The translations under genes and the position numbers were made by a program. Positions 8,371 to 15,525 of a stretch of 64,000 nucleotides of DNA are shown here, piece after piece (positions within the stretch are counted from its first letter, which is position 1; every line of letters starts with the position of its first letter). Source of the stretch: Saprospiraceae bacterium. Its GTDB lineage: Bacteria > Bacteroidota > Bacteroidia > Chitinophagales > Saprospiraceae. Where the stretch lies: contig JADJGA010000012.1 of NCBI GenBank assembly GCA_016708265.1, forward strand, positions 531,001 to 595,000. The letters are read 5' to 3'. The notes under the pieces were generated by a model, which searched no databases, was not told where the DNA came from, and saw only the letters and a program-made list of their open reading frames with translations.

Positions 8371-9408
8371 TCACAACTTTTGTATCAGTTTAATTAAAAC
8401 CCTGAATGACAAGTCATTATATGCTGTCTGATTTACTGTTCCTGTTATGTACAGATCTCTTTCAGGACTATAGAAAGCCAGTGCACCGCTAAGTCCTGAA
8501 TGTCCGATCAGATCCGGAATTTTTCGGAACGGATCAAATATCCATGGAAGTCTGAACCTGTGAATCCCAATTCCGGATTGCATGGGAAAGAAAATTTTAT
8601 TCCATTTTTTTAATCCATCGATATAGTTCACAGGAAATAGTTTTCCGGAAAAAAAAGCTTCAAGGAATGTCATCGTTTCCCCTGATGTAGATACCACTCC
8701 ACCATCAGGACCGAATGAAGTCATCGCTTTTGGTATGTGAAGTTCTTTAACTTTGAAATACAGAGTCATTGGCTTTTGGTCGTTGATGTCAGTGTACAGG
8801 TATGTGTAATTTAGATTTAAAGGTTTAATTATCAATTCATTATAATTTTCTGACATATTTTTCCCCGTGATGTTTTCAATTATTTTTCCCAGCAACTGAT
8901 AATTTGTATCGGAATAATATGCTTTGCCTTTGGTTCCCGGGGCAAATAACTGATCAAGTGATTTGCTGTACCTGATTATTTCTTCAAAAGGCAGATAGCA
9001 GTCCTTTCCTATGGTTATCTCACTGACAATACTATTGCCATTTTCGTCTTTCTGAAGGAAATAATCAGACAATCCGGAAGTGTGTGCCAGCAGATGTGTT
9101 ATAGTCAAATTGCCGGAATGATCAATTCCTTTGAAAACGTGGAGTCTGTTCATTATATCCTGGCTCAGGTAATTGCTTATTTTATCATTAAAGCCGAGTT
9201 TGCCCTGTGAGATCAGATTTAGAATTACAGCAGTAGTAAACAGTTTTGAAGTACTTGCAATAAAAAACTGCCTGTCTTTATCGATGTTTCCACTATTTCC
9301 GTCCCAGATATCTCCCTTGTATTTAACACAGAAGGATGTGCCAAAGATTTTTTTATTATCAATTGCATTATCGAGAACAGATTGAAGTCTTTTTTGATTA
9401 AGATACAT
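8371..9408 (-). CDS. Beta-lactamase-related serine hydrolase (class C/PBP4*-like)
   Basis: This 345-residue protein has the serine hydrolase hallmarks of the beta-lactamase family (Pfam Beta-lactamase). The SxxK motif is STSK at residues 52-55, the Tyr motif is YSDTNY in the middle, and the third motif appears as GHSGLSG near the C-terminus. There is no signal peptide on the chosen start, so it is predicted to be cytoplasmic, unlike true beta-lactamases. Family members include esterases and D-aminopeptidases; the substrate is unknown. It is a single gene flanked by long non-coding repeats. Confidence 0.8.
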   Translation of the reverse strand: MYLNQKRLQSVLDNAIDNKKIFGTSFCVKYKGDIWDGNSGNIDKDRQFFIASTSKLFTTAVILNLISQGKLGFNDKISNYLSQDIMNRLHVFKGIDHSGNLTITHLLAHTSGLSDYFLQKDENGNSIVSEITIGKDCYLPFEEIIRYSKSLDQLFAPGTKGKAYYSDTNYQLLGKIIENITGKNMSENYNELIIKPLNLNYTYLYTDINDQKPMTLYFKVKELHIPKAMTSFGPDGGVVSTSGETMTFLEAFFSGKLFPVNYIDGLKKWNKIFFPMQSGIGIHRFRLPWIFDPFRKIPDLIGHSGLSGALAFYSPERDLYITGTVNQTAYNDLSFRVLIKLIQKL

Positions 9409-9596
9409 TTAATAGATTTAGCAGTAATGTTAATATTGCGTTTTAAGCTTATGAAAATTTTATAGAAGTTGTTTGAAAATAAATGTTTTTATACATTTGT
9501 ATATTATTGATTTTTAAGTAAATATATCATTAAATATTTGTTTTATTTTAGACCTTTTTTTGTAATTGATAAACTTCATTTTGTTTGTAAATTTCT

Positions 9597-9779
9597 CTAC
9601 TTTTTGTGCCGACAAAAAGTAGCAATCCCGACGATAAATGTCGGGACGTGCGAAATTAAACTCGCAAACCTTTTGTTGCATGCTAAACAATAAGTTAAAA
9701 CGTTTTCAATTACGGAAATTTTACCTACAAGGTTTCGGTAAAATTTCCTGCTTTCTCCAGCTCAAACATAATTTCGCAC
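9597..9779. repeat. Nested inverted-repeat element with three perfect stems
   Basis: There are several perfect stems. Bases 9597-9607 (CTACTTTTTGT) pair with 9612-9622 around a GCCG loop, an 11-bp stem. Bases 9626-9632 (TCCCGAC) pair with 9640-9646, a 7-bp stem. Bases 9714-9725 (GGAAATTTTACC) pair with 9737-9748, a 12-bp stem. In addition 9648-9658 (GTGCGAAATTA) pairs with 9769-9779, an 11-bp outer stem enclosing the 12-bp one. No coding frame is supported. This organisation resembles a REP/MITE-like interspersed element; mobility is not shown. Confidence 0.7.
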
Positions 9780-9902
9780 TGTCCTTTCGTTGAATTTTTA
9801 AACAACTTTATAATTTCTTTACCAAAGGTATAATTTTTTAAAAGAATACAGAATAATTTTTGAATATTTTAATTTATGAACCCTCTATGAAAAGTTGTAT
9901 TT

Positions 9903-9998
9903 TTGTTACTAAGACACTAAAACGCAAAGATAAACAAAGCCTATTTGCTTGATTATCTTTATTTTGTGAAACTTTGTGACTTTGAGGCTTAGTGGCAA
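9903..9998. repeat. Imperfect inverted repeat of the ACTAAGACACTAAAACGCAAAG type
   Basis: The left arm (about 9903-9929, TTGTTACTAAGACACTAAAAC onward) is an imperfect reverse complement of the right arm (9972-9998, CTTTGTGACTTTGAGGCTTAG onward), with roughly eight mismatches in 27 bases. The loop is about 42 bases. Sequences of this kind recur in many Bacteroidota intergenic regions, from memory. Together with the nested element it occupies the 650-base spacer 9409-10058, which otherwise shows only AT-rich sequence and no credible gene. Confidence 0.55.
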
Positions 9999-10058
9999 CA
10001 CATATCTTTGATATTTTTAATTGTAGGCTCAATATATTGATTTAAATAATTTTTTATA

Positions 10059-10583
10059 TTAATCAAAATTTTTATTCATAACCATAAAAACAAAGTGTTC
10101 TTTTCCGATGTCAAATGTATTTTCCCCGATTTCATTAAAACCATGTTTGCTGTAAAATGAAATGGCTTTGACATTGGTTTTCAATACTGATAACCAGAGG
10201 AATTTGCTGCCTGAACTAATTGTTTCTTCAAATAATGCAGACTGGAGTTTTTCCCCAATCCTCACAGATTGAAAATCATTGAGGATATAAATTTTCTGGA
10301 GTTGAGAAACTTCATTAGAATCAATAAATTCTGACTTCGATCTTTTTTTAAGTTTTGCATATCCAACAGGTAATTCATCACATAGAGCAATATAAAAAAT
10401 ATTATTATCATTCAGCAAACCAGACCTGATCTTTGAAACTGAAAATGTCCTGTCATAATAATCTGTTAAGTCCTTATGATCTCTGAAATTATGTCCAAAC
10501 GTTTCCGTAAATGTAAATCTTGCCAATAGTGAAATATATTCAGCATCATGAATTGTGGCTCTCCTTATTAGAACTGGTTTCAT
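10059..10583 (-). CDS. GNAT-family N-acetyltransferase
   Basis: This 174-residue protein fits the GNAT fold. The N-terminal strand-helix (VLIRRATIHDAEYISLLARFTF) is followed by a central strand pair ending in GYAKLKKR. The acetyl-CoA-binding region is LQKIYILNDFQSVRIGEKLQ, and the C-terminal motif B is LSVLKTNVKAISFYSKHGF. The substrate cannot be predicted; the best-known relatives acetylate amines, peptides or antibiotics. It stands alone, about 120 bases from the GH125 gene and separated from the serine hydrolase by the repeat-rich spacer. Confidence 0.85.
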   Translation of the reverse strand: MKPVLIRRATIHDAEYISLLARFTFTETFGHNFRDHKDLTDYYDRTFSVSKIRSGLLNDNNIFYIALCDELPVGYAKLKKRSKSEFIDSNEVSQLQKIYILNDFQSVRIGEKLQSALFEETISSGSKFLWLSVLKTNVKAISFYSKHGFNEIGENTFDIGKEHFVFMVMNKNFD

Positions 10584-10704
10584 TATATGATAATTTTAAT
10601 TTATATTTAATTTATTAATATACAAGACAATATTAATAGTCATTTGGGATATTAAACATGGAAATTTAACCAGAAATATTTATGAATTTTTCACTAAATT
10701 CGGG

Positions 10705-12147
10705 TTAATTCTCAAATTTCATTTTTAGCAGGTCAGGATAATTGACATTTACCTGTAGAATGAATTCTCCGAAAAGAGTATTTGCCCAGGCAAACCATTT
10801 TCTTGAGAACTTTGCAGGATCGTCCTGATTAAATGATTCATGCATAAAACCGGTCCCGGCATGTGTTTTCAACAATGTTGTTATACAATGTTTTATCTCC
10901 GTTTTGTCATTGCTTGTAAGACCTCTCATGATTATGGACATTGGCCAAATATTTCCGGTTGAGGTATGGGGACTGCCGGTTCCTTCTGCTGCAGTTCCTC
11001 TGAAATAAAATGGATTATTTGCGGATAATACATATTTCCTTGTGTTCAGGTAAAGCTGATCACCTGAATTCAGGCAATTGAGATAGGGCAATGACAGAAG
11101 CGAGGGTACATTTGCATCATCCATGAAATTGAAACTTCCAAACCCGTTTATTTCATAGGGAATGATCATTCCATAATCGGGATGTTCCAGGACTGCATAC
11201 CTGTCGAGTGCTTTCTTAACTGTGAGTTTCAGTTCATTACTCTCATTTGCCATTTTTCCTTCGTTTACCGATGGTAATGAAAATATTTCTGATAAATATC
11301 CAAGGATCTCTACAGCAAAATAATTTGACGGGATCAGATACGGGTAGATTGTACAATCATCGCTTGGACGGAAAACAGAACATATCAGTCCGTTCGGTCT
11401 GACCGGATATCCGTATCCTCCAAGCGGAACTCCGTCAGTAGCCCAGGATGTTGTTCTCTGAAATGTGTATGGTCCCTGATCTTTTATCCTTTGCTGCTCT
11501 CTGAATGTTTTGAGTACAAGGCTCATAGCTTTTTTCCATTCATTGTCAAAAATGGATTCATCATGTGTTTGTTTCCAGTATCCGTAAGCAAGCCTCACAG
11601 GATAACACAGACTGTCAATTTCCCATTTTCTTTCGTGTATTCCCGGTTTCATGTCTATCAGGTCCTTATTCCAGTAGCTTTCCCTGCTTAAATCTTTGTA
11701 AAAGGCATTGGCATAAGGATCGAGGATGATACACCTTACTTGTCTTCGTATTACTCCCTTTATCAGCTCCTGCAGTTTTTTATCTTTCGTTATCAGCGGG
11801 AGGTAAGGCCACACCTGTGCGGTACTGTCCCTGAGCCACATAGCATCGATATCGCCTGTTATAACATAAGTATCCGGCTTCCCGTCGATATACTCAAAGT
11901 CAACTGTTGTGTCAAGTGTATTTGGAAAGCAATTCTCAAATAACCACGATAACTGCTTGTCTTTAATCACATCCCGCATTCGTATTATGACATCTTCTAC
12001 AGCATCGCTGGTGAATTTTCTGTCGGCAGGTAATGGCCGGTTTGAAATGAAATCAGTGTTTGCTGCATTTGAAAAACCGAAATTAGAAAAATACAAACCT
12101 GTTCCGGCAATAATGCCTGTTTTGATAAATTGTTTTCGTGTATACAT
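10705..12147 (-). CDS. GH125 exo-alpha-1,6-mannosidase-like glycoside hydrolase
   Basis: This 480-residue protein matches glycoside hydrolase family 125 (metal-independent exo-alpha-1,6-mannosidases). Characteristic segments are GDIDAMWLRDSTAQVWPYLPL-like near residue 95, TTSWATDGVPLGGYGYPV, RPSDDCTIYPYLIPSNYFA, GTGSPHTSTGNIWPMS, and the C-terminal HESFNQDDPAKFSRKWFAWANTLFGE. The N-terminus is an export signal. Family members trim alpha-1,6-linked mannose from N-glycans or fungal mannan. Its ATG overlaps the stop of the preceding open frame by one base (TGATG), indicating translational coupling with the interrupted glycosidase-like gene upstream. Confidence 0.88.
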   Translation of the reverse strand: MYTRKQFIKTGIIAGTGLYFSNFGFSNAANTDFISNRPLPADRKFTSDAVEDVIIRMRDVIKDKQLSWLFENCFPNTLDTTVDFEYIDGKPDTYVITGDIDAMWLRDSTAQVWPYLPLITKDKKLQELIKGVIRRQVRCIILDPYANAFYKDLSRESYWNKDLIDMKPGIHERKWEIDSLCYPVRLAYGYWKQTHDESIFDNEWKKAMSLVLKTFREQQRIKDQGPYTFQRTTSWATDGVPLGGYGYPVRPNGLICSVFRPSDDCTIYPYLIPSNYFAVEILGYLSEIFSLPSVNEGKMANESNELKLTVKKALDRYAVLEHPDYGMIIPYEINGFGSFNFMDDANVPSLLSLPYLNCLNSGDQLYLNTRKYVLSANNPFYFRGTAAEGTGSPHTSTGNIWPMSIIMRGLTSNDKTEIKHCITTLLKTHAGTGFMHESFNQDDPAKFSRKWFAWANTLFGEFILQVNVNYPDLLKMKFEN

Positions 12148-12503
12148 CAGTCAATATTATTTTGAGATTTTACAGATTCCGGATTGTCGAAAGCTTTCAC
12201 AGTAAAATGTATTGCCGGAGCATCATCTCCTGAAAATGTAGAACTAAAGCGGATTTTATGCTTACCGGTTGAAAGCTCCGGAATACTAATATTCAAAGTG
12301 TTTTTCAATTTGCCTTTTTCGTCATATACTCGTATTTCATCATGTCCTTCACAAAGAATTGTTTCTCCGGGAAATATTTCCTGATCAATTATCAATTCTG
12401 CATTGTCATCAACCAGTATTTTTAAGTTTCTGGCAGATCCATTCTTTCCACGGATATCAATTTTAAATTGCAATGCCTGTGAAAAAGAAGATAATTCAAA
12501 TTC
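12147..12503 (-). pseudogene. C-terminal beta-domain remnant continuing the upstream frame after a TAG
   Basis: This open frame is the direct in-frame continuation of the 676-residue gene beyond its TAG at 12504-12506. It reads EFELSSFSQALQFKIDIRG and then a beta-rich domain (RNLKILVDDNAELIIDQE, STGKHKIRFSSTFSGDDAPAIHF). There is no ATG before position 12473, where only a TTG is available, and no signal peptide. I therefore read it as the former C-terminal beta-sandwich domain of the same protein, separated by a nonsense change. It ends with TGATG shared with the GH125 start. An independent 108-residue protein starting at the TTG is possible but less likely. Confidence 0.6.
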
Positions 12504-14510
12504 CTAAATTGCATGAGCTGGCTCTCCGGGTTGCCGGTCAATCTTTTCAAATATGAACTGACCCAGGTTTCGGGATTGATAAAGATCCCATTTCCCCTCT
12601 CCCGTTTTTTTTAAGTGGAATTCATTTTTCGGGTCTTTCATCCTTGTTTTTTGCTCAGTTGAAAAGGCTGAAGACAGGCGTGCTGTCTCCCATTCCCTTA
12701 TTGCATCGAGTAGTTGTTCTCCAATCGGATTATCTTTTATAGATTTAGGCCTTGCGACCATGGCAAATCCGGCATCATAGCCGGCAGCACGTGCCAGCAT
12801 CCATTCCATTTCGCCTAATGCAGTATTTTTGGTCAGTAAATACCAGCCAAGCATGTGAGGAATGAAATTCCTGTCGAAAAGATCCTGGTTGGCAATCCTG
12901 TATTCCTGCATACTTTCCCTGAAACCTCCGTACCAGGGTTCGCCCCAGTTGCAAAAAGTGTTAATGTGCCAGTAAAAGGTCTTGGAAAGACTCGTTCCGT
13001 TCAGGACTTCATGATCCAGATTATCATAGAAATCTTTTGCAAACAGATTGATGGCATAATCTCCCTGTCCCGAAGCCAGACAGCCTTCGTGGCCGTCAAA
13101 ATCGAGGTGGCTTATGCCCGTTTCATTGAAAAACCTGGCAAGATTACGTGCAATTTCCCTTTGAAGATCGAGGTTTGGAAAGAAAACTTCATAGGCATGA
13201 TCATATAGTTTGCCAATAGTGTCATTTTTCGAATGAGGTGAAATCCTGGTACAAAATGCTCCTCTCTGGCAGTCCGTCAGAAAATAAGGTGGATTTTCAG
13301 TCACTGTTTTATATCTGATCAGTTCTTTTCCGATCTTCACGGTATGCAAATAATTCCCAGACTGTTTATTGAAATACTCGTTTGTTGAAACAGGTATTTC
13401 TGTAGTCTTTTCATCAATATCCTCTGTAAGAATTCCAAAACCGGTGAGTGCAAGCCTGTCATCAGGTATAGGAGTAATATAAGGATCATTTGTATTTATG
13501 AAATTGGTCAGAGTGTGAACTCCGAAATACAGTCCCGCGTCTCTGGCTTTTTCAGCACATTTTCTTATTCCTTCTTTCCCGGAAGAAAAATAATCAGGAT
13601 TGAGTTCATAATGTCCCCAGTTTTTAAAGGGGCCTTCATGGTACAGGCTTATAAGTCCTGCTCTTTTGGTGAACTCTATCATTTCATCGATCTCACTTTC
13701 CTTAAAATCGGCTATGAGGTATGAACGTCCTCGCTGTATGGCTTTTTTTACCCAAATTCCATTGATAGTCTGATGAGGCAGATTTTCGGCAATTTCGATC
13801 TGTTCAATTATATCCAGCGTTTTTGATTCATCGCAAAGGAACATGGCTATTTTGCTTCCTGCTACTGTTTCTCCCCTGATTGGAGATACAGGAGTATTTT
13901 TATATTCTCCTCCCCATGTATCGGCAAATCTGGGTTTATCCCTGTTCAGAGTGTAAGCCTGGAGTATACTACCCCAATTTTTTTTGATCGCGGCGTCACC
14001 TCTGTTCCATGACTGCCCTTCCTTATTATAATCTCCGCCAAGAGTTTTGATATTCAGAACCTGTATCCCCAGTCCTATATTATCGTCGCGGACTACCCCG
14101 ATTATTTCCCCTATGATTTTGGAAATAGTTACAGGTATGGGGCCCCATACTATTCCATCGATTGGATTTGAAGGCTGAGCTTTAATAATTTCAAAAGTCA
14201 GATGAGTTTGTGATGATTTTACCTTTATTTCGATCACTGATTTTACTTCAGGATAAATGAGAGTAATAATTCTTTTTGACGCCTGATATTTTATTTGTGA
14301 TGGATAGTACCTTTTTTGATCAACTATAAGAGTGATAAGAGGTGCAATTGTATCTTTGAAAAGGTAATTTATATTGGTTTTATTATCAGTTATTTCAGTA
14401 AAATATCCTTTTTTATCAAATGACATTCTCAGATTTCCGGAATTGAAAGTCACCTGGCTTTGTGCTGTAAAAAAGGTGAATAGAAAAATTATTGCAGGTA
14501 TAGACTTCAT
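12504..14510 (-). CDS. Exported glycoside-hydrolase-like protein, family not recognised
   Basis: From the ATG at 14510 this gives a 668-residue protein with signal peptide MKSIPAIIFLFTFFTAQSQ; the longer frame adds eight residues without a reason to prefer it. The first 250 residues look like a beta-rich domain. The middle resembles a TIM-barrel glycosidase: LISLYHEGPFKNWGHYELNPDYF, CAEKARDAGLYFGVH, and ISHLDFDGHEG, whose Asp residues are candidates for catalysis. I cannot name the GH family. It precedes the GH125 mannosidase in the same direction, suggesting a shared glycan substrate. An in-frame TAG at 12504-12506 separates it from a downstream beta domain. Confidence 0.7.
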   Translation of the reverse strand: MKSIPAIIFLFTFFTAQSQVTFNSGNLRMSFDKKGYFTEITDNKTNINYLFKDTIAPLITLIVDQKRYYPSQIKYQASKRIITLIYPEVKSVIEIKVKSSQTHLTFEIIKAQPSNPIDGIVWGPIPVTISKIIGEIIGVVRDDNIGLGIQVLNIKTLGGDYNKEGQSWNRGDAAIKKNWGSILQAYTLNRDKPRFADTWGGEYKNTPVSPIRGETVAGSKIAMFLCDESKTLDIIEQIEIAENLPHQTINGIWVKKAIQRGRSYLIADFKESEIDEMIEFTKRAGLISLYHEGPFKNWGHYELNPDYFSSGKEGIRKCAEKARDAGLYFGVHTLTNFINTNDPYITPIPDDRLALTGFGILTEDIDEKTTEIPVSTNEYFNKQSGNYLHTVKIGKELIRYKTVTENPPYFLTDCQRGAFCTRISPHSKNDTIGKLYDHAYEVFFPNLDLQREIARNLARFFNETGISHLDFDGHEGCLASGQGDYAINLFAKDFYDNLDHEVLNGTSLSKTFYWHINTFCNWGEPWYGGFRESMQEYRIANQDLFDRNFIPHMLGWYLLTKNTALGEMEWMLARAAGYDAGFAMVARPKSIKDNPIGEQLLDAIREWETARLSSAFSTEQKTRMKDPKNEFHLKKTGEGKWDLYQSRNLGQFIFEKIDRQPGEPAHAI

Positions 14511-14613
14511 ATGTTTTTTCTGTAAAAATAACATAAATTCGGCTAATGAATAATGTTAATTAAAAAGTTGATAAAGAATATCTTAAAATCTATTATTAGC
14601 ACATTTATATTGA

Positions 14614-15522
14614 TTATCCTCCAATCTTAGCTTCAAGTCCATATTTATAAAAAATTCCAAGTATGTGCTTTTGTTCTTCAACTGAAGGCTCTGACATGCC
14701 ATGTTCTTCATAGTCCAGCCCAAGTTTTTCATATTTCTTAATCGCAATTTTATGGTAAGGCAATATGCTTATTTTCTTTTTTTCTCCTGGCAGAGAATGA
14801 ATGAATTCAGCAGTCTTGCTGATATTTTCATAATCATCATTAACCCCTTTAATAAGCGGGATTCTTATCTCAATATTTGCACCTTTTTCCGATAAAACAC
14901 GCAGATTTGAAAGTATTAGCTCGTTTCCCACACCGGTCCAGTTTTTGTGATTAACAGAATCCATGAGTTTAATGTCATAAAGGAAAAGCTCAGTCTTTTC
15001 TGCAATTGTAAGCAAAAAATCAGTTTTTACAAAACCTGAGGTATCAATAGCACGGTGTATTTTCAGTTCTCCGCATTTGTCGAAAAGGTCGTTCATAAAA
15101 TCATGATAAATCAGTGGTTCTCCTCCTGATATTGTAATCCCTCCTCCGGACTGATCGAAAAAATGCCGTTCTTTTTCTATGATCTTTAGTAATTCATCAG
15201 TACTATATTCTTTACCTGCCATTTCTGTGGCTTTAGTCGGACAAACTTCAGCACAAATCCCACACAACTGACACCTTGAAGGGTCGGTTTTAATGCCATC
15301 AATTGTCAGTTCACAGGCATCATTTGGACATGCTTTCACACACTCCATGCAACCAATACATTTTAATTTTGTATACAACTTCTGAATTCCAGAATTCTGG
15401 CTTTCAGGATTATGGCACCAGGCACAGTTCAGGGGACATCCTTTAAGGAAAATGGTCATACGTATTCCAGGACCATCATTTATTGCATATTTGTTGATAT
15501 TGAAAATCAGTGGTGACTGCAT
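14614..15522 (-). CDS. Glycyl-radical enzyme activating protein (radical SAM)
   Basis: This 302-residue protein is a PflA/HypE-type activase. The radical-SAM CxxxCxxC motif is Cys29-Cys33-Cys36 (GCPLNCAWCH). An inserted double [4Fe-4S] ferredoxin domain follows, with Cys55, 58, 61, 65 and Cys84, 87, 90, 94. The SAM-binding GGE-like motif is ISGGEPL. It would abstract a hydrogen from the glycine of the partner enzyme encoded immediately upstream (three bases separate the two genes), so they form an operon. Dedicated activases with the extra ferredoxin domain are typical of the non-PFL glycyl-radical enzymes. Confidence 0.95.
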   Translation of the reverse strand: MQSPLIFNINKYAINDGPGIRMTIFLKGCPLNCAWCHNPESQNSGIQKLYTKLKCIGCMECVKACPNDACELTIDGIKTDPSRCQLCGICAEVCPTKATEMAGKEYSTDELLKIIEKERHFFDQSGGGITISGGEPLIYHDFMNDLFDKCGELKIHRAIDTSGFVKTDFLLTIAEKTELFLYDIKLMDSVNHKNWTGVGNELILSNLRVLSEKGANIEIRIPLIKGVNDDYENISKTAEFIHSLPGEKKKISILPYHKIAIKKYEKLGLDYEEHGMSEPSVEEQKHILGIFYKYGLEAKIGG

Positions 15523-15525
15523 TTG

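Noticed and set aside
12504..12506. Stop-codon reassignment of TAG
   Set aside because: mltG at 27247-27249 ends in TAG with non-coding sequence behind it, so TAG is an ordinary stop here; one site alone does not support recoding.
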